The notes under the pieces were generated by a model. The model did not search any database. It was not told the origin of the DNA and saw only the letters and a program-made list of their open reading frames with translations. This document shows positions 28,430 through 36,923 of a stretch of 64,000 nucleotides of DNA, piece by piece (position 1 is the first letter of the stretch; each line of letters begins with the position of its first letter). A program made the position numbers and the translations under genes. The DNA is taken from NCBI GenBank assembly GCA_016743235.1, contig VRZD01000013.1:94065-158064 (forward strand), written 5' to 3'. Origin of the DNA: Pantanalinema sp. GBBB05 (GTDB lineage Bacteria; Cyanobacteriota; Cyanobacteriia; Leptolyngbyales; Leptolyngbyaceae).

Positions 28430-29757
28430 TTGCCACTGCGCTTAAATCGTTCTTTCGCTGTCTGAAACGCTTCTTGCATCACCTGTTGAATACGATCGGG
28501 ATCGGGTTTCTTGCCACCCATTAAATCACCAAAATAGACACATGCTCCTTCCCCTAACGCCCAAGTGTAGGCGGCAGCCCAGGAGGCAGCAATCACACTG
28601 CCAAAGCCAGGAATAAATTTGATTAACTCACGCCCGATCGCTTGCGCTAAAAACCCACCTGCGATCGCACTCACTAAACCGCCTGCCTGGGATGGGGTTA
28701 AGGTTTGACCATAAAGCTGACCAAGTGCGCCGACCATCGTCACCTGTAAGGCTGTCAGCACAGGCATAGTAGCAAATGGCAGTGGCACAGCCGCTAAGGT
28801 GGCTGCCATCACAGCAAATGGCAGAATATAACGACGTCCGGCTTCCCGATAGAGATCACCAAGCTGACTGCCAGCACCTGCATCCAATAGCTGATGGATC
28901 GCTTGGGCTTCAGTTTCTGGTAATAAATCGGCTAACGTGTCTCGTAAGGCTTCTAAACCATAGAACACAGGAGTAAAGCCATCTTCCTCTAAGGTAAAGT
29001 CAATCAGTACGGCTCGATCGTATAACCCCGAAAATCCTCGTTGCAGTTCGGCAAAAGCCCGGATCACCTCAGGATACTCAGGTGGATAACTGGGATGATC
29101 GATGACATCGCCAGGATAAAGTTCGTGCAAACAGGTGACGACCAGTAAACAAGGAACCTGAGGATAGGTTTGCCGCAGTTGTTGAGCAATCTGGCGCAAG
29201 GTATCAGTGGCAAAATCGTTAATCTTAACGGTTAGTAGCACGACACTGGCACGATCGCCAGTTTTTAACTCTTGCAGTAACTCTTGAATCAGGACTTGGG
29301 TATCCTGCCGTCCATCCCCTAGACCAACCGTATCAGTAAACAGCAATAATGGTAGTTCGGCGGTGGGGTAAGCGTAGCGCTGGGTATATTGCGTATGAGG
29401 TCGAAAGCCCTGACCAACAATCTCGGCAGACACCCCAGTTAACCCGCGCACAATCGAACTTTTGCCAGCTTGCGGTTTACCAACGAGTAAGGCTTCTGTA
29501 GTAGGCAGGTTAGTGCGAACGGTTTCCAGAATCTCCGCGACCTGCTCTTCGCTGACGCTAAACCACTGCACGATCGAGCGGGCGGCTTGATCAATTGGTA
29601 ATAACTTACGCACTCGATCGCCAGCACCACTGAGAACCCCTAACACGCGATCGGGTAAAGATGGGTTAGATGTAGGTTCAGACGTTGAAACTTCTGCCAG
29701 CTCTGAAGCAGATTCAGAGGTTTCAGGTCGATGATTTTCGTCCACTGGTTCCGTCAT
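28426..29757 (-). CDS. GTPase with C-terminal DUF697-like membrane domain
   Basis: 443 residues. After an acidic disordered start, a GTPase domain has the P-loop GKPQAGKS (93-100) and G3 DTVGLGD (142-148). The G4 motif, normally NKxD/TKxD, reads TCLHEL, so guanine specificity is unusual. The C-terminal 130 residues contain long hydrophobic stretches (YILPFAVMAATLAAVPLPFA, then GLVSAIAGGFLAQAIG) of the DUF697/YcjF kind, suggesting membrane insertion. It may act in membrane remodelling or stress like dynamin-related or YeeP-type GTPases; function is inferred. The DUF2973 gene lies upstream on the same strand, 20 bases away. Confidence 0.85.
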   Translation of the reverse strand: MTEPVDENHRPETSESASELAEVSTSEPTSNPSLPDRVLGVLSGAGDRVRKLLPIDQAARSIVQWFSVSEEQVAEILETVRTNLPTTEALLVGKPQAGKSSIVRGLTGVSAEIVGQGFRPHTQYTQRYAYPTAELPLLLFTDTVGLGDGRQDTQVLIQELLQELKTGDRASVVLLTVKINDFATDTLRQIAQQLRQTYPQVPCLLVVTCLHELYPGDVIDHPSYPPEYPEVIRAFAELQRGFSGLYDRAVLIDFTLEEDGFTPVFYGLEALRDTLADLLPETEAQAIHQLLDAGAGSQLGDLYREAGRRYILPFAVMAATLAAVPLPFATMPVLTALQVTMVGALGQLYGQTLTPSQAGGLVSAIAGGFLAQAIGRELIKFIPGFGSVIAASWAAAYTWALGEGACVYFGDLMGGKKPDPDRIQQVMQEAFQTAKERFKRSGN

Positions 29758-29777
29758 GGACCATCCGTCACAGTCTG

Positions 29778-30116
29778 CTAACTATCTTCCCGAGATTCAT
29801 TATTAGAACCAGGGGTACTAGAGCCAGGAGATGACTCATAGAGCGCATCGAGTTGCTCCCGAGCATCATCTACCGTCATCGATCGCATCACCAGCAACGG
29901 CTCGTTAATCACATTGCCACTGGCATCTAAAAATTCTGGATGGGGGACGGAAAGCTGCCCACTGGAGTAGGATCGCGACCCATGACTGCCGTTTTTAGTG
30001 GAGGAAAACGAACGCTGAGATTCCATCCCCAAGGTCATGAGATTGCGGATTAAATTGGCAACTGCCAAAAACGCAAGGATGGTAAACGCAAGAATATAGA
30101 GCAGGTGCAGTATCAT
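29778..30116 (-). CDS. DUF2973 family membrane protein
   Basis: 112 residues: one N-terminal transmembrane helix (LHLLYILAFTILAFLAVANLI) and a cytoplasmic tail with a conserved HPEFLDASGNVINEPLLVMRS block and a Ser/Gly-rich end. This is the DUF2973 pattern, a cyanobacterial family of unknown function. It precedes the DUF697 GTPase by 20 bases on the same strand and may be its co-expressed membrane partner. Confidence 0.85.
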   Translation of the reverse strand: MILHLLYILAFTILAFLAVANLIRNLMTLGMESQRSFSSTKNGSHGSRSYSSGQLSVPHPEFLDASGNVINEPLLVMRSMTVDDAREQLDALYESSPGSSTPGSNNESREDS

Positions 30117-30526
30117 AGCGCTTTCCTCGAAAATCCAGATTGCCGAGTTCTGGTTATCAAAACAGTTTATTTTGTTCGCTTTATCAAACGTTAAGGCTAG
30201 GCGACTAATTCAATTCTAAGTGCTCATGCCAGCTCTGGAAATCTCTAGAACGGGATGGCACATCGCCTTAAGTTGACTCAAATTCGCTCAACCTTAACTG
30301 CGGCAAGAATGAAATTACTGTATCGCTTGTCTGTTCTTATCTTAACGTCTTTCGGTTTTCTTAATCTTTACTTACATAAGTTTACATTATTGGGGCTAGG
30401 GAGCTGGAAACTCCTCATAGGTCGATCGAGAATGGTCTACCAAGTCAGGCAGTCCAAGCGGTTAAGATAGAGCCTAGAGCTTCATGAAGCCGCTATTTTT
30501 GACCTCATCATTTGTGTTAACGATCC
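30117..30526. other. Divergent intergenic region, DUF2973 / thrS
   Basis: 410 bases with promoters for two divergent genes. I see no T-box, no tRNA-like structure and no ORF of coding quality (a 71-codon frame at 30255-30470 has none of the usual features). Confidence 0.5.
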
Positions 30527-32335
30527 ATGTCTGAAGCCAATCAGCCTGAAAAAATCCATTTGCCCAAGACGAGCGAATCCGAAAATTTGAAGAAGATTCG
30601 TCACACTACATCCCATGTCATGGCAATGGCAGTGCAAAAGCTGTTTCCCAAGGCGCAGGTGACGATCGGTCCTTGGATTGAAAATGGCTTCTATTATGAT
30701 TTTGATAGCCCAGAGCCGTTTGCTGAGAAAGATCTAAAGGCAATTAGGAAGGAGATGATCAAAATCATCAACCGCAAATTGCCCGTGACCCGCGAAGAGG
30801 TAACTCGGGAAGAAGCGGAACGCCGGATTCAGTCGATTAATGAACCCTATAAGCTAGAAATTCTGGCGGATTTGCAAGAACCGATCACGATTTATCACCT
30901 GGGTGAGCAATGGTGGGATTTGTGTGCGGGTCCCCACGTGGAGAATACCGCTGAGTTGAATGCCAATGCCTTTGATTTAGAAAGTGTGGCGGGTGCCTAT
31001 TGGCGCGGAGATGAAACCAAAGCTCAATTGCAGCGGATTTATGGCACAGCTTGGGAAACCCCGGAACAGTTAGCCGAATATAAACGGCGCAAAGAAGAAG
31101 CCCTTAAACGCGATCACCGGAAGTTGGGTAAAGAGCTGGGTCTATTCATTTTTGCCGATCCAGTCGGACCTGGCTTACCGTTATGGACGCCTAAAGGGAC
31201 GATATTGCGATCGCTCCTAGAGGATTTCCTCAAGCAGGAACAACTGAAACGGGGCTACTTACCTGTAGTGACGCCGCATATTGGTCGGGTAGATCTGTTC
31301 AAAATTTCGGGGCACTGGCAGAACTACAAAGAAGATATGTTCCCCATGATGGCGGAGGATGATGCCGCCCGACTAGCAGAACAAGGGTTTGCGTTAAAGC
31401 CCATGAACTGCCCATTCCATATTCAGATCTATAAGAGTGAATTACGCTCTTACCGGGAACTGCCGATGCGGTTGGCAGAATTTGGCACAGTGTATCGCTA
31501 TGAACAGTCGGGAGAACTGGGCGGCTTAACGCGGGTGCGGGGCTTCACGGTAGACGACTCCCACTTGTTCGTCACTCCGGATCAACTGGAACAAGAATTC
31601 CTCAATGTAGTGGATCTGATTCTGGCAGTTTTTAATGCCTTGCAACTGAAGAACTTCCGGGCGCGGCTCAGCTTCCGCGATCCTAAGCTAGACAAATATA
31701 TCGGCTCTGATGACGCCTGGGAAAAAGCCGAAGGGGCAATTCGACGAGCTGCCGACACGTTGGGTCTACCCTCGTTTGAAGGCATTGGTGAAGCTGCCTT
31801 CTATGGACCGAAACTCGATTTCATTTTCCAAGATGTCCTCGATCGCGAATGGCAGCTCGGAACCGTTCAGGTAGACTATAACCTGCCCGAACGGTTTGAC
31901 TTGGAATATGTTGCCGAGGATGGCACTCGTAAGCGTCCGGTGATGATTCACCGAGCCCCTTTTGGCTCCTTAGAACGCTTGATCGGCATTTTAATTGAGG
32001 AGTATGCCGGGGACTTCCCTCTCTGGCTGGCTCCTACGCAAGTCCGTCTATTGCCAGTGGGTGAAGAGTTCCGTTCCTATGCCAGCGATGTTGTCAGCAA
32101 AATGCGGGCGTTGGGGATCCGGGCAGAAGTTGATACCAGTGGCGATCGCCTCGGTAAACTGATCCGCAATGCCGAGAAAGATAAGATTCCGGTGATGGCG
32201 GTGGTGGGCGCTAAGGAAGTTGAAGGCAATGCCCTCAGTATTCGGACACGGGCTGATGGAGAATTGGGTGCGATTGCCGTGGCGACGGTGCTCGATCGCC
32301 TGAAAGTAGGCAACGAAAATCACGGTAATTTCTAA
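30527..32335 (+). CDS. thrS: Threonyl-tRNA synthetase (no TGS domain)
   Basis: 602 residues against about 640 in E. coli. The N-terminal TGS domain is absent, as in other cyanobacterial forms. The editing domain is kept: HTTSH (about 27-31) and CAGPH (about 140) supply its zinc-like ligands. The class II catalytic core has motif 2 RYEQSGELGGLTRVRGFTV and motif 3 APFGSLERLIGILIEEYAG, and the zinc Cys in KPMNCPFH. The C-terminal anticodon-binding domain ends near residue 595. Start is the ATG at 30527. Confidence 0.97.
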   Translation: MSEANQPEKIHLPKTSESENLKKIRHTTSHVMAMAVQKLFPKAQVTIGPWIENGFYYDFDSPEPFAEKDLKAIRKEMIKIINRKLPVTREEVTREEAERRIQSINEPYKLEILADLQEPITIYHLGEQWWDLCAGPHVENTAELNANAFDLESVAGAYWRGDETKAQLQRIYGTAWETPEQLAEYKRRKEEALKRDHRKLGKELGLFIFADPVGPGLPLWTPKGTILRSLLEDFLKQEQLKRGYLPVVTPHIGRVDLFKISGHWQNYKEDMFPMMAEDDAARLAEQGFALKPMNCPFHIQIYKSELRSYRELPMRLAEFGTVYRYEQSGELGGLTRVRGFTVDDSHLFVTPDQLEQEFLNVVDLILAVFNALQLKNFRARLSFRDPKLDKYIGSDDAWEKAEGAIRRAADTLGLPSFEGIGEAAFYGPKLDFIFQDVLDREWQLGTVQVDYNLPERFDLEYVAEDGTRKRPVMIHRAPFGSLERLIGILIEEYAGDFPLWLAPTQVRLLPVGEEFRSYASDVVSKMRALGIRAEVDTSGDRLGKLIRNAEKDKIPVMAVVGAKEVEGNALSIRTRADGELGAIAVATVLDRLKVGNENHGNF

Positions 32336-32409
32336 CCGTAATCGCGAAATAGTGTAGGGTGTGTTAGCAGCATGGCAATGCACCCTGCAACTCTCAAAGG
32401 AAATGACTG

Positions 32410-32601
32410 ATGGAATTAGAAAATAAGCTGAAAGAAGTCCATACTAAGGCGTTGGAACAGGCGATCGCTAAAGTAGTGACCGATGCGACGGGCTGGGAAT
32501 ATGCCTGCACAATCCGGACGATCGAATATGTCAATACCGGGACAGCAGAAGTAAAACTCACTTTGGAAACAACGGATTGGTTAATGCCCAAAACTGATTA
32601 A
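32410..32601 (+). CDS. Small hypothetical protein
   Basis: 63 residues from an ATG with AAAGGAA about 8 bases upstream. An N-terminal amphipathic helix (LENKLKEVHTKALEQAIAKV) is followed by strand-like ACTIRTIEY and AEVKLTLETTDW. The family is not recognised. It lies 74 bases after thrS on the same strand and could be read through from it. Confidence 0.62.
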   Translation: MELENKLKEVHTKALEQAIAKVVTDATGWEYACTIRTIEYVNTGTAEVKLTLETTDWLMPKTD

Positions 32602-32794
32602 CGGCAAAGTCAATCAGGCAATTGGGAGTTTGGCAAGCGAAGCATTGGATTCATACTTGATGCCCACTTGAACCTGAAGCAGCTCCCTAAATGAACCAAT
32701 TGTTGGGTTAAATTCAGGGAAAAATCATTTTTCTGTTTAGTCGCTCAACTACAGTGGAATTGTTGACCCTGCACCACGATTCAGAGGCTTAGGG

Positions 32795-33520
32795 ATGGCT
32801 ACAGGCAACAAGCTCCAATTGACCTTCAAACTCAAATTATTGGTTGCTGTCGCGATCGTGATCGTTTTAGCGATCGTCGCGCATCAGTTGCGCTGGCTAG
32901 ACCTACTCCAAACAGCTCTACACACCGCCTTAATGGCAATTAAGGATCTCGGCGTTGTGGGAGTGCTGACCTACATCGTGATTTACAACCTCGCCACAAT
33001 TCTATTTATCCCCGGTTCGTTATTAACCTTGGGGGGTGGAGCGTTGTATGGGGTCGTTTGGGGTTCCATCTACGTATTCATCGCCGCTACATTGGGAGCC
33101 ACCTTAGCCTTCCTGATCGGACGCTACATCACCCGAGATTGGGTGAACCGACAAATTGCGAATAACGCCAAATTTGAGGCGATCGAAACCGCCGTTGCTC
33201 AAGAGGGTTTAAAGATTGTCTTTCTCGCTCGGTTATCGCCCATTTTTCCATTTAATTTATTGAACTATGCCTTTGGCGTCACCCAGGTATCCCTGAGAGA
33301 CTATGTGCTTGGCTCCGTTGGGATGATTCCCGGCACTGTGATGTATGTCTATTTGGGGTCACTGGCAGGAGATGTGAGTGCGATCGGGACTCAGCCCAGC
33401 CTCGATCCGCAAACCCAAATGTTGCAATGGACGCTGCGGATCATCGGCTTTATGGCTACAGTTGGTGTCACGCTCTACGTTACCCACATTGCTAAAAAAG
33501 CTTTAGCTAATAAGATCTAG
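32795..33520 (+). CDS. TVP38/TMEM64 (DedA-like) membrane protein
   Basis: 241 residues with about six hydrophobic segments. The VTT-domain signature is present: LGGGALYGVVWGSIYVFIAA, then GRYITRDWV, and FLARLSPIFPFNLLNYAFG with the conserved Arg and Pro. Members act as scramblases or lipid/small-molecule transporters in bacterial membranes. It lies 32 bases before a pyridine-nucleotide-disulfide oxidoreductase gene. The two families are often adjacent or even fused in bacteria, which supports a shared role. Confidence 0.9.
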   Translation: MATGNKLQLTFKLKLLVAVAIVIVLAIVAHQLRWLDLLQTALHTALMAIKDLGVVGVLTYIVIYNLATILFIPGSLLTLGGGALYGVVWGSIYVFIAATLGATLAFLIGRYITRDWVNRQIANNAKFEAIETAVAQEGLKIVFLARLSPIFPFNLLNYAFGVTQVSLRDYVLGSVGMIPGTVMYVYLGSLAGDVSAIGTQPSLDPQTQMLQWTLRIIGFMATVGVTLYVTHIAKKALANKI

Positions 33521-33552
33521 CCATTAGCAACTGATTAAGCGCATTCATCCTG

Positions 33553-35115
33553 GTGCTGATTACGATTTCCCATCATCCTCATCTGCTCATGTCTCTGATC
33601 ACTCCCCGCGATCGCTACAATCAAACCTTAGTCAATCATGTCCATCCGCCCGACTGGATCAATCCTCAACCAGTCGATCGCTATGATTTAGTTGTCATTG
33701 GTGCTGGTACAGCCGGACTAGTAGTGGCGGCAGGGGCAGCGGGATTAGGCATCGGGCTAAAGGTGGCGCTGATTGAGAAACATTTGATGGGTGGGGATTG
33801 CCTGAATGTCGGCTGTGTGCCGTCAAAATGTGTGATTCGTTCCTCACGAGTTGTCGCTGATATGCGAGAGACTGAGCAGTTTGGGATTCAGCCACCAGAG
33901 ACAATCGCCATTGATTTTCCTGCCGTGATGGAACGGATGCGACAAATTCGAGCTGGGATTAGTCACCATGATTCTGCCCAACGGTTTCAAGATCTGGGTG
34001 TCGATGTGTTTTTGGGCGAAGGGCAGTTTACAGGAAGAGACACGATCTCCGTGGCTGGCACCACATTACGGTTTAAAAAAGCGGTGATTGCCACTGGAGC
34101 CAGAGCCGCTCGTCCCGAGATTCCTGGGTTAGCCGAAGCGGGATTTCTCACCAATGAAACGGTATTTTCATTGACTGATCGTCCACAACGATTAGCCGTG
34201 ATTGGCGGCGGACCGATCGGCTGTGAATTGGCACAAGCCTTTCAACGGTTGGGGTGTGAAGTGATTCTGTTTCACAAACATGGTCACATTCTCGATCGCG
34301 AAGATGCTGATGCCGCCGAAATTGTCCAACAAGCCTTTCTGCGGGAAGGAATGCGGCTAGAACTGAATAGTTCGCTGGAACGGGTGGAAACCATCCCAGA
34401 TGGCAAAGTAATTTACTTTAGTCGTAATGGTCAGTCCGCTCACGTCACTGTAGACGAAATTTTGGTCGGAGCCGGACGAGTCCCGAATGTAGAGGGTTTG
34501 AACTTGGAGCAGGTTGGGGTGCAATACGATCGCCAGCATGGAGTCCAAGTGAATGACTACTTACAAACAACCAATCCCTGCATTTATGCGGCTGGTGATA
34601 TTTGCATGAGCTGGAAGTTTACCCATGCTGCCGATGCGGCTGCCCGGATTGTGATTAAGAATGCGCTATTTTCGGTGTTTGGTTGGGGGCGCAGTAAACT
34701 TAGTGATTTAGTCATGCCCTGGGTAACGTATACATCACCTGAGATTGCCCATGTTGGATTGTATGCATCCGAGGCTAAAGCCCAAAATATTGCCGTCGAT
34801 ACCATCACGATTCCCTTTAGTCAGGTCGATCGCGCGATCGCCGATGGTGAAACTGAAGGCTTTGTCAAAATTCTACACAAACAGGGGTCTGATCAGATTC
34901 TGGGCGCCACGATCGTGGCTAATCATGCGGGGGAAATGATTAGCGAAGTTACGTTAGCGATCGTGCACAAGATTGGCTTAAGTAAGCTATCGAGTGTGAT
35001 TCATCCCTATCCCACACAAGCAGAAGCAATCAAAAAAGCGGCTGATGCCTATCGCCGGACATTGCTCACACCTAGGACAACAACCTTATTGGGACTGCTC
35101 GCTAAACTGCCCTAA
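33553..35115 (+). CDS. Pyridine-nucleotide-disulfide oxidoreductase (mercuric-reductase-like)
   Basis: 520 codons from a GTG, or 508 residues from the ATG at 33589, which I think more likely. FAD site GAGTAG near 50-55, redox disulfide GGDCLNVGCVPSK (Cys83 and Cys88), NAD site VIGGGPIGCE near 217, and the C-terminal His/Glu motif HPYPTQAE. It lacks the N-terminal metal-binding domain and the C-terminal vicinal Cys pair that make a true mercuric reductase, so it is better read as a flavin disulfide reductase of unknown substrate that works with the TVP38 protein. Confidence 0.88.
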   Translation: MLITISHHPHLLMSLITPRDRYNQTLVNHVHPPDWINPQPVDRYDLVVIGAGTAGLVVAAGAAGLGIGLKVALIEKHLMGGDCLNVGCVPSKCVIRSSRVVADMRETEQFGIQPPETIAIDFPAVMERMRQIRAGISHHDSAQRFQDLGVDVFLGEGQFTGRDTISVAGTTLRFKKAVIATGARAARPEIPGLAEAGFLTNETVFSLTDRPQRLAVIGGGPIGCELAQAFQRLGCEVILFHKHGHILDREDADAAEIVQQAFLREGMRLELNSSLERVETIPDGKVIYFSRNGQSAHVTVDEILVGAGRVPNVEGLNLEQVGVQYDRQHGVQVNDYLQTTNPCIYAAGDICMSWKFTHAADAAARIVIKNALFSVFGWGRSKLSDLVMPWVTYTSPEIAHVGLYASEAKAQNIAVDTITIPFSQVDRAIADGETEGFVKILHKQGSDQILGATIVANHAGEMISEVTLAIVHKIGLSKLSSVIHPYPTQAEAIKKAADAYRRTLLTPRTTTLLGLLAKLP

Positions 35116-35219
35116 TCGTTCAATATGAGCTGATCGTTTTGGTTTGGGCATTCTAGAACTATCACTGTAGTGAAGTACTAGCAGCCAACCTCGCCAGACT
35201 CCTGGCAGGACAACAATTT

Positions 35220-35672
35220 ATGAAGCTTGTCCAACAAACTCATGACCAATTGACCGTAACACTGGTTCCCCTATTGTTCTGGGGCATTGGTATTGTTCTA
35301 CTGCTGCTTGCGGCTGGATTGCAAAGCTTTGTTGCCAAGCTGTTTTTGCTGGGATTCAGTGTCCTGATCCTTTTTGGGTTAGGTGAAACCGCCACCTGCC
35401 GCTTCAACAAAGCGACTGGACAGGTATTGTTGAAACGCTGGAACCTATTAGGGAGCAAACGGGTTCGCTGCTCCATTCGAGATGTGATAGGTGTGGATAT
35501 ACAGACTGCTCACGGTGACAGTAATGATGTCTATCGGGTATGCCTCACTCTGGCACAGGGAGAATTGTTCCCACTCACAACCTACTACAGCAGTGGGCGG
35601 CAGGAAAAGCAAGAAGTGGCGGATAAGATCCGCCGCTTCCTGAACTTGCCCAAGAATACTGATCCCACCTGA
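35220..35672 (+). CDS. Two-helix membrane protein with a PH-like domain
   Basis: 150 residues. Two hydrophobic segments (LVPLLFWGIGIVLLLLAAGL and KLFLLGFSVLILFGLG) are followed by a soluble beta-rich part (TCRFNKATGQVLLKRWNLLG, RDVIGVDIQTAH) that resembles a bacterial PH-like domain. Function is unknown. It lies 104 bases after the oxidoreductase on the same strand. Confidence 0.7.
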   Translation: MKLVQQTHDQLTVTLVPLLFWGIGIVLLLLAAGLQSFVAKLFLLGFSVLILFGLGETATCRFNKATGQVLLKRWNLLGSKRVRCSIRDVIGVDIQTAHGDSNDVYRVCLTLAQGELFPLTTYYSSGRQEKQEVADKIRRFLNLPKNTDPT

Positions 35673-35986
35673 CTTGTTCAGTGTTTCACCCAAGCGGCTT
35701 CAGTGCTCTCGGGGCAAAAAGTAGGCACGGATACCAGCGATCTCAGACTATAAAGCCGACATCCAATAACATCTCAACTAGGTGGAAAGCTTCATTTATC
35801 TGTTGCTACTGACGTAGCTTGAGGGCAGGTTGGAAGTAGATTGGCTACGATCGCAACTTCACTGCTCTGACTTCACAAATTAAGGTTTAATCTACAAAAA
35901 TTCTATCTGTTTAAAAGAAAAAAGCTACCAGGGTGCAGGTAGCTTGGTATAAATTATGACTGAATCTCGCCGAAGCGAACGTATTT
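35673..35986. other. Convergent intergenic region
   Basis: 314 bases between converging genes. It contains the rpe terminator at 35917-35945 and nothing else I can name. Confidence 0.55.
35917..35945 (-). terminator. Terminator of rpe
   Basis: On the minus strand AAGCTACC pairs with GGTAGCTT (8 bp) around an 8-base loop, followed by a T-rich tract (A-rich on the plus strand, 35914-35923). It lies about 40 bases past the rpe stop. Confidence 0.8.
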
Positions 35987-36688
35987 TTAAACAGCGGCTA
36001 ATTCCGGACGCTTGCTATTCCGAATTCCAGTAATCGCTTCCGCATAATCCTTAGCCCCAAAGACCGCAGATCCTGCCACGATCGCATTGGCTCCAGCTTC
36101 CAGCACTTGCCAGGTATTGTTGCCTTTCAGCCCACCATCCACTTCAATCCAGGGATCGAGTCCACGCTCGTCGCACATTTGGCGAAGTTTGCGAATTTTA
36201 GGAATCACGCCGGGAATAAAGCTTTGTCCACCAAACCCAGGATTGACACTCATGATCAGTATTAAGTCGCAGACTTCCAGCACATAGTCAATCAACTCTA
36301 GAGGAGTTGAGGGATTCAGCACGACCCCCGCCTGCTTGCCCAGTTCTTTAATCTGACACAGGGTACGGTGTAAATGAGGAGAGGCATTGTGCTCGGCATG
36401 TACCGAAATGATATCGGCTCCGGCTTTAGCAAAGCCCTCAACATATCTTTCCGGCTCTACGATCATTAAATGGACATCAAGCGGTTTCTGGGTGACTGGG
36501 CGAATAGCCTCGACCACCAATGGTCCGATCGTAATGTTGGGAACGAAGCGACCATCCATGACGTCAACATGAATCCAGTCAGCCCCCGCCGCATCAACCG
36601 CCCGAACTTCGTCACCTAGGCGGCTAAAATCAGCTGAAAGAATGGATGGAGCAATCACGATCGGTTTACTGGACGCTGTTTGAGTCAT
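35987..36688 (-). CDS. rpe: Ribulose-phosphate 3-epimerase
   Basis: 233 residues, one TIM barrel. It interconverts ribulose 5-phosphate and xylulose 5-phosphate in the Calvin cycle and pentose phosphate pathway. Catalytic and metal motifs are [48 protein letters not shown] and [10 protein letters not shown]. Start is the ATG at 36688; a single-gene unit with its own terminator. Confidence 0.97.
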   Translation of the reverse strand: MTQTASSKPIVIAPSILSADFSRLGDEVRAVDAAGADWIHVDVMDGRFVPNITIGPLVVEAIRPVTQKPLDVHLMIVEPERYVEGFAKAGADIISVHAEHNASPHLHRTLCQIKELGKQAGVVLNPSTPLELIDYVLEVCDLILIMSVNPGFGGQSFIPGVIPKIRKLRQMCDERGLDPWIEVDGGLKGNNTWQVLEAGANAIVAGSAVFGAKDYAEAITGIRNSKRPELAAV

Positions 36689-36923
36689 GGCTGGCTGAAT
36701 CTCCTAATCGGCGTTATTGTGACTATTTTAACAAAATGTGATAAAAGTCCTGAAGTAAAGCGCTCAGTTGTTTCACTGATCTATTTGATACATTCAGCTC
36801 AATCAATTGCCCTGAGAATTAAGCTGAAGTCATAGCTACGAAGCTTAGAGCAAATCAAATTCGGATCTTCTCATGCAGCGGTAAGGTTTGTCATGATGAA
36901 ACCAAGGACTAGGAATTAGGCTT

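Noticed and set aside
30255..30470. 71-codon ORF before thrS
   Set aside because: Composition and lack of ribosome binding site suggest non-coding DNA; no conserved pattern recognised.
33553..35115. True mercuric reductase
   Set aside because: The N-terminal metal-binding domain and the C-terminal vicinal Cys pair needed for Hg(II) reduction are missing, and there are no mer neighbours.
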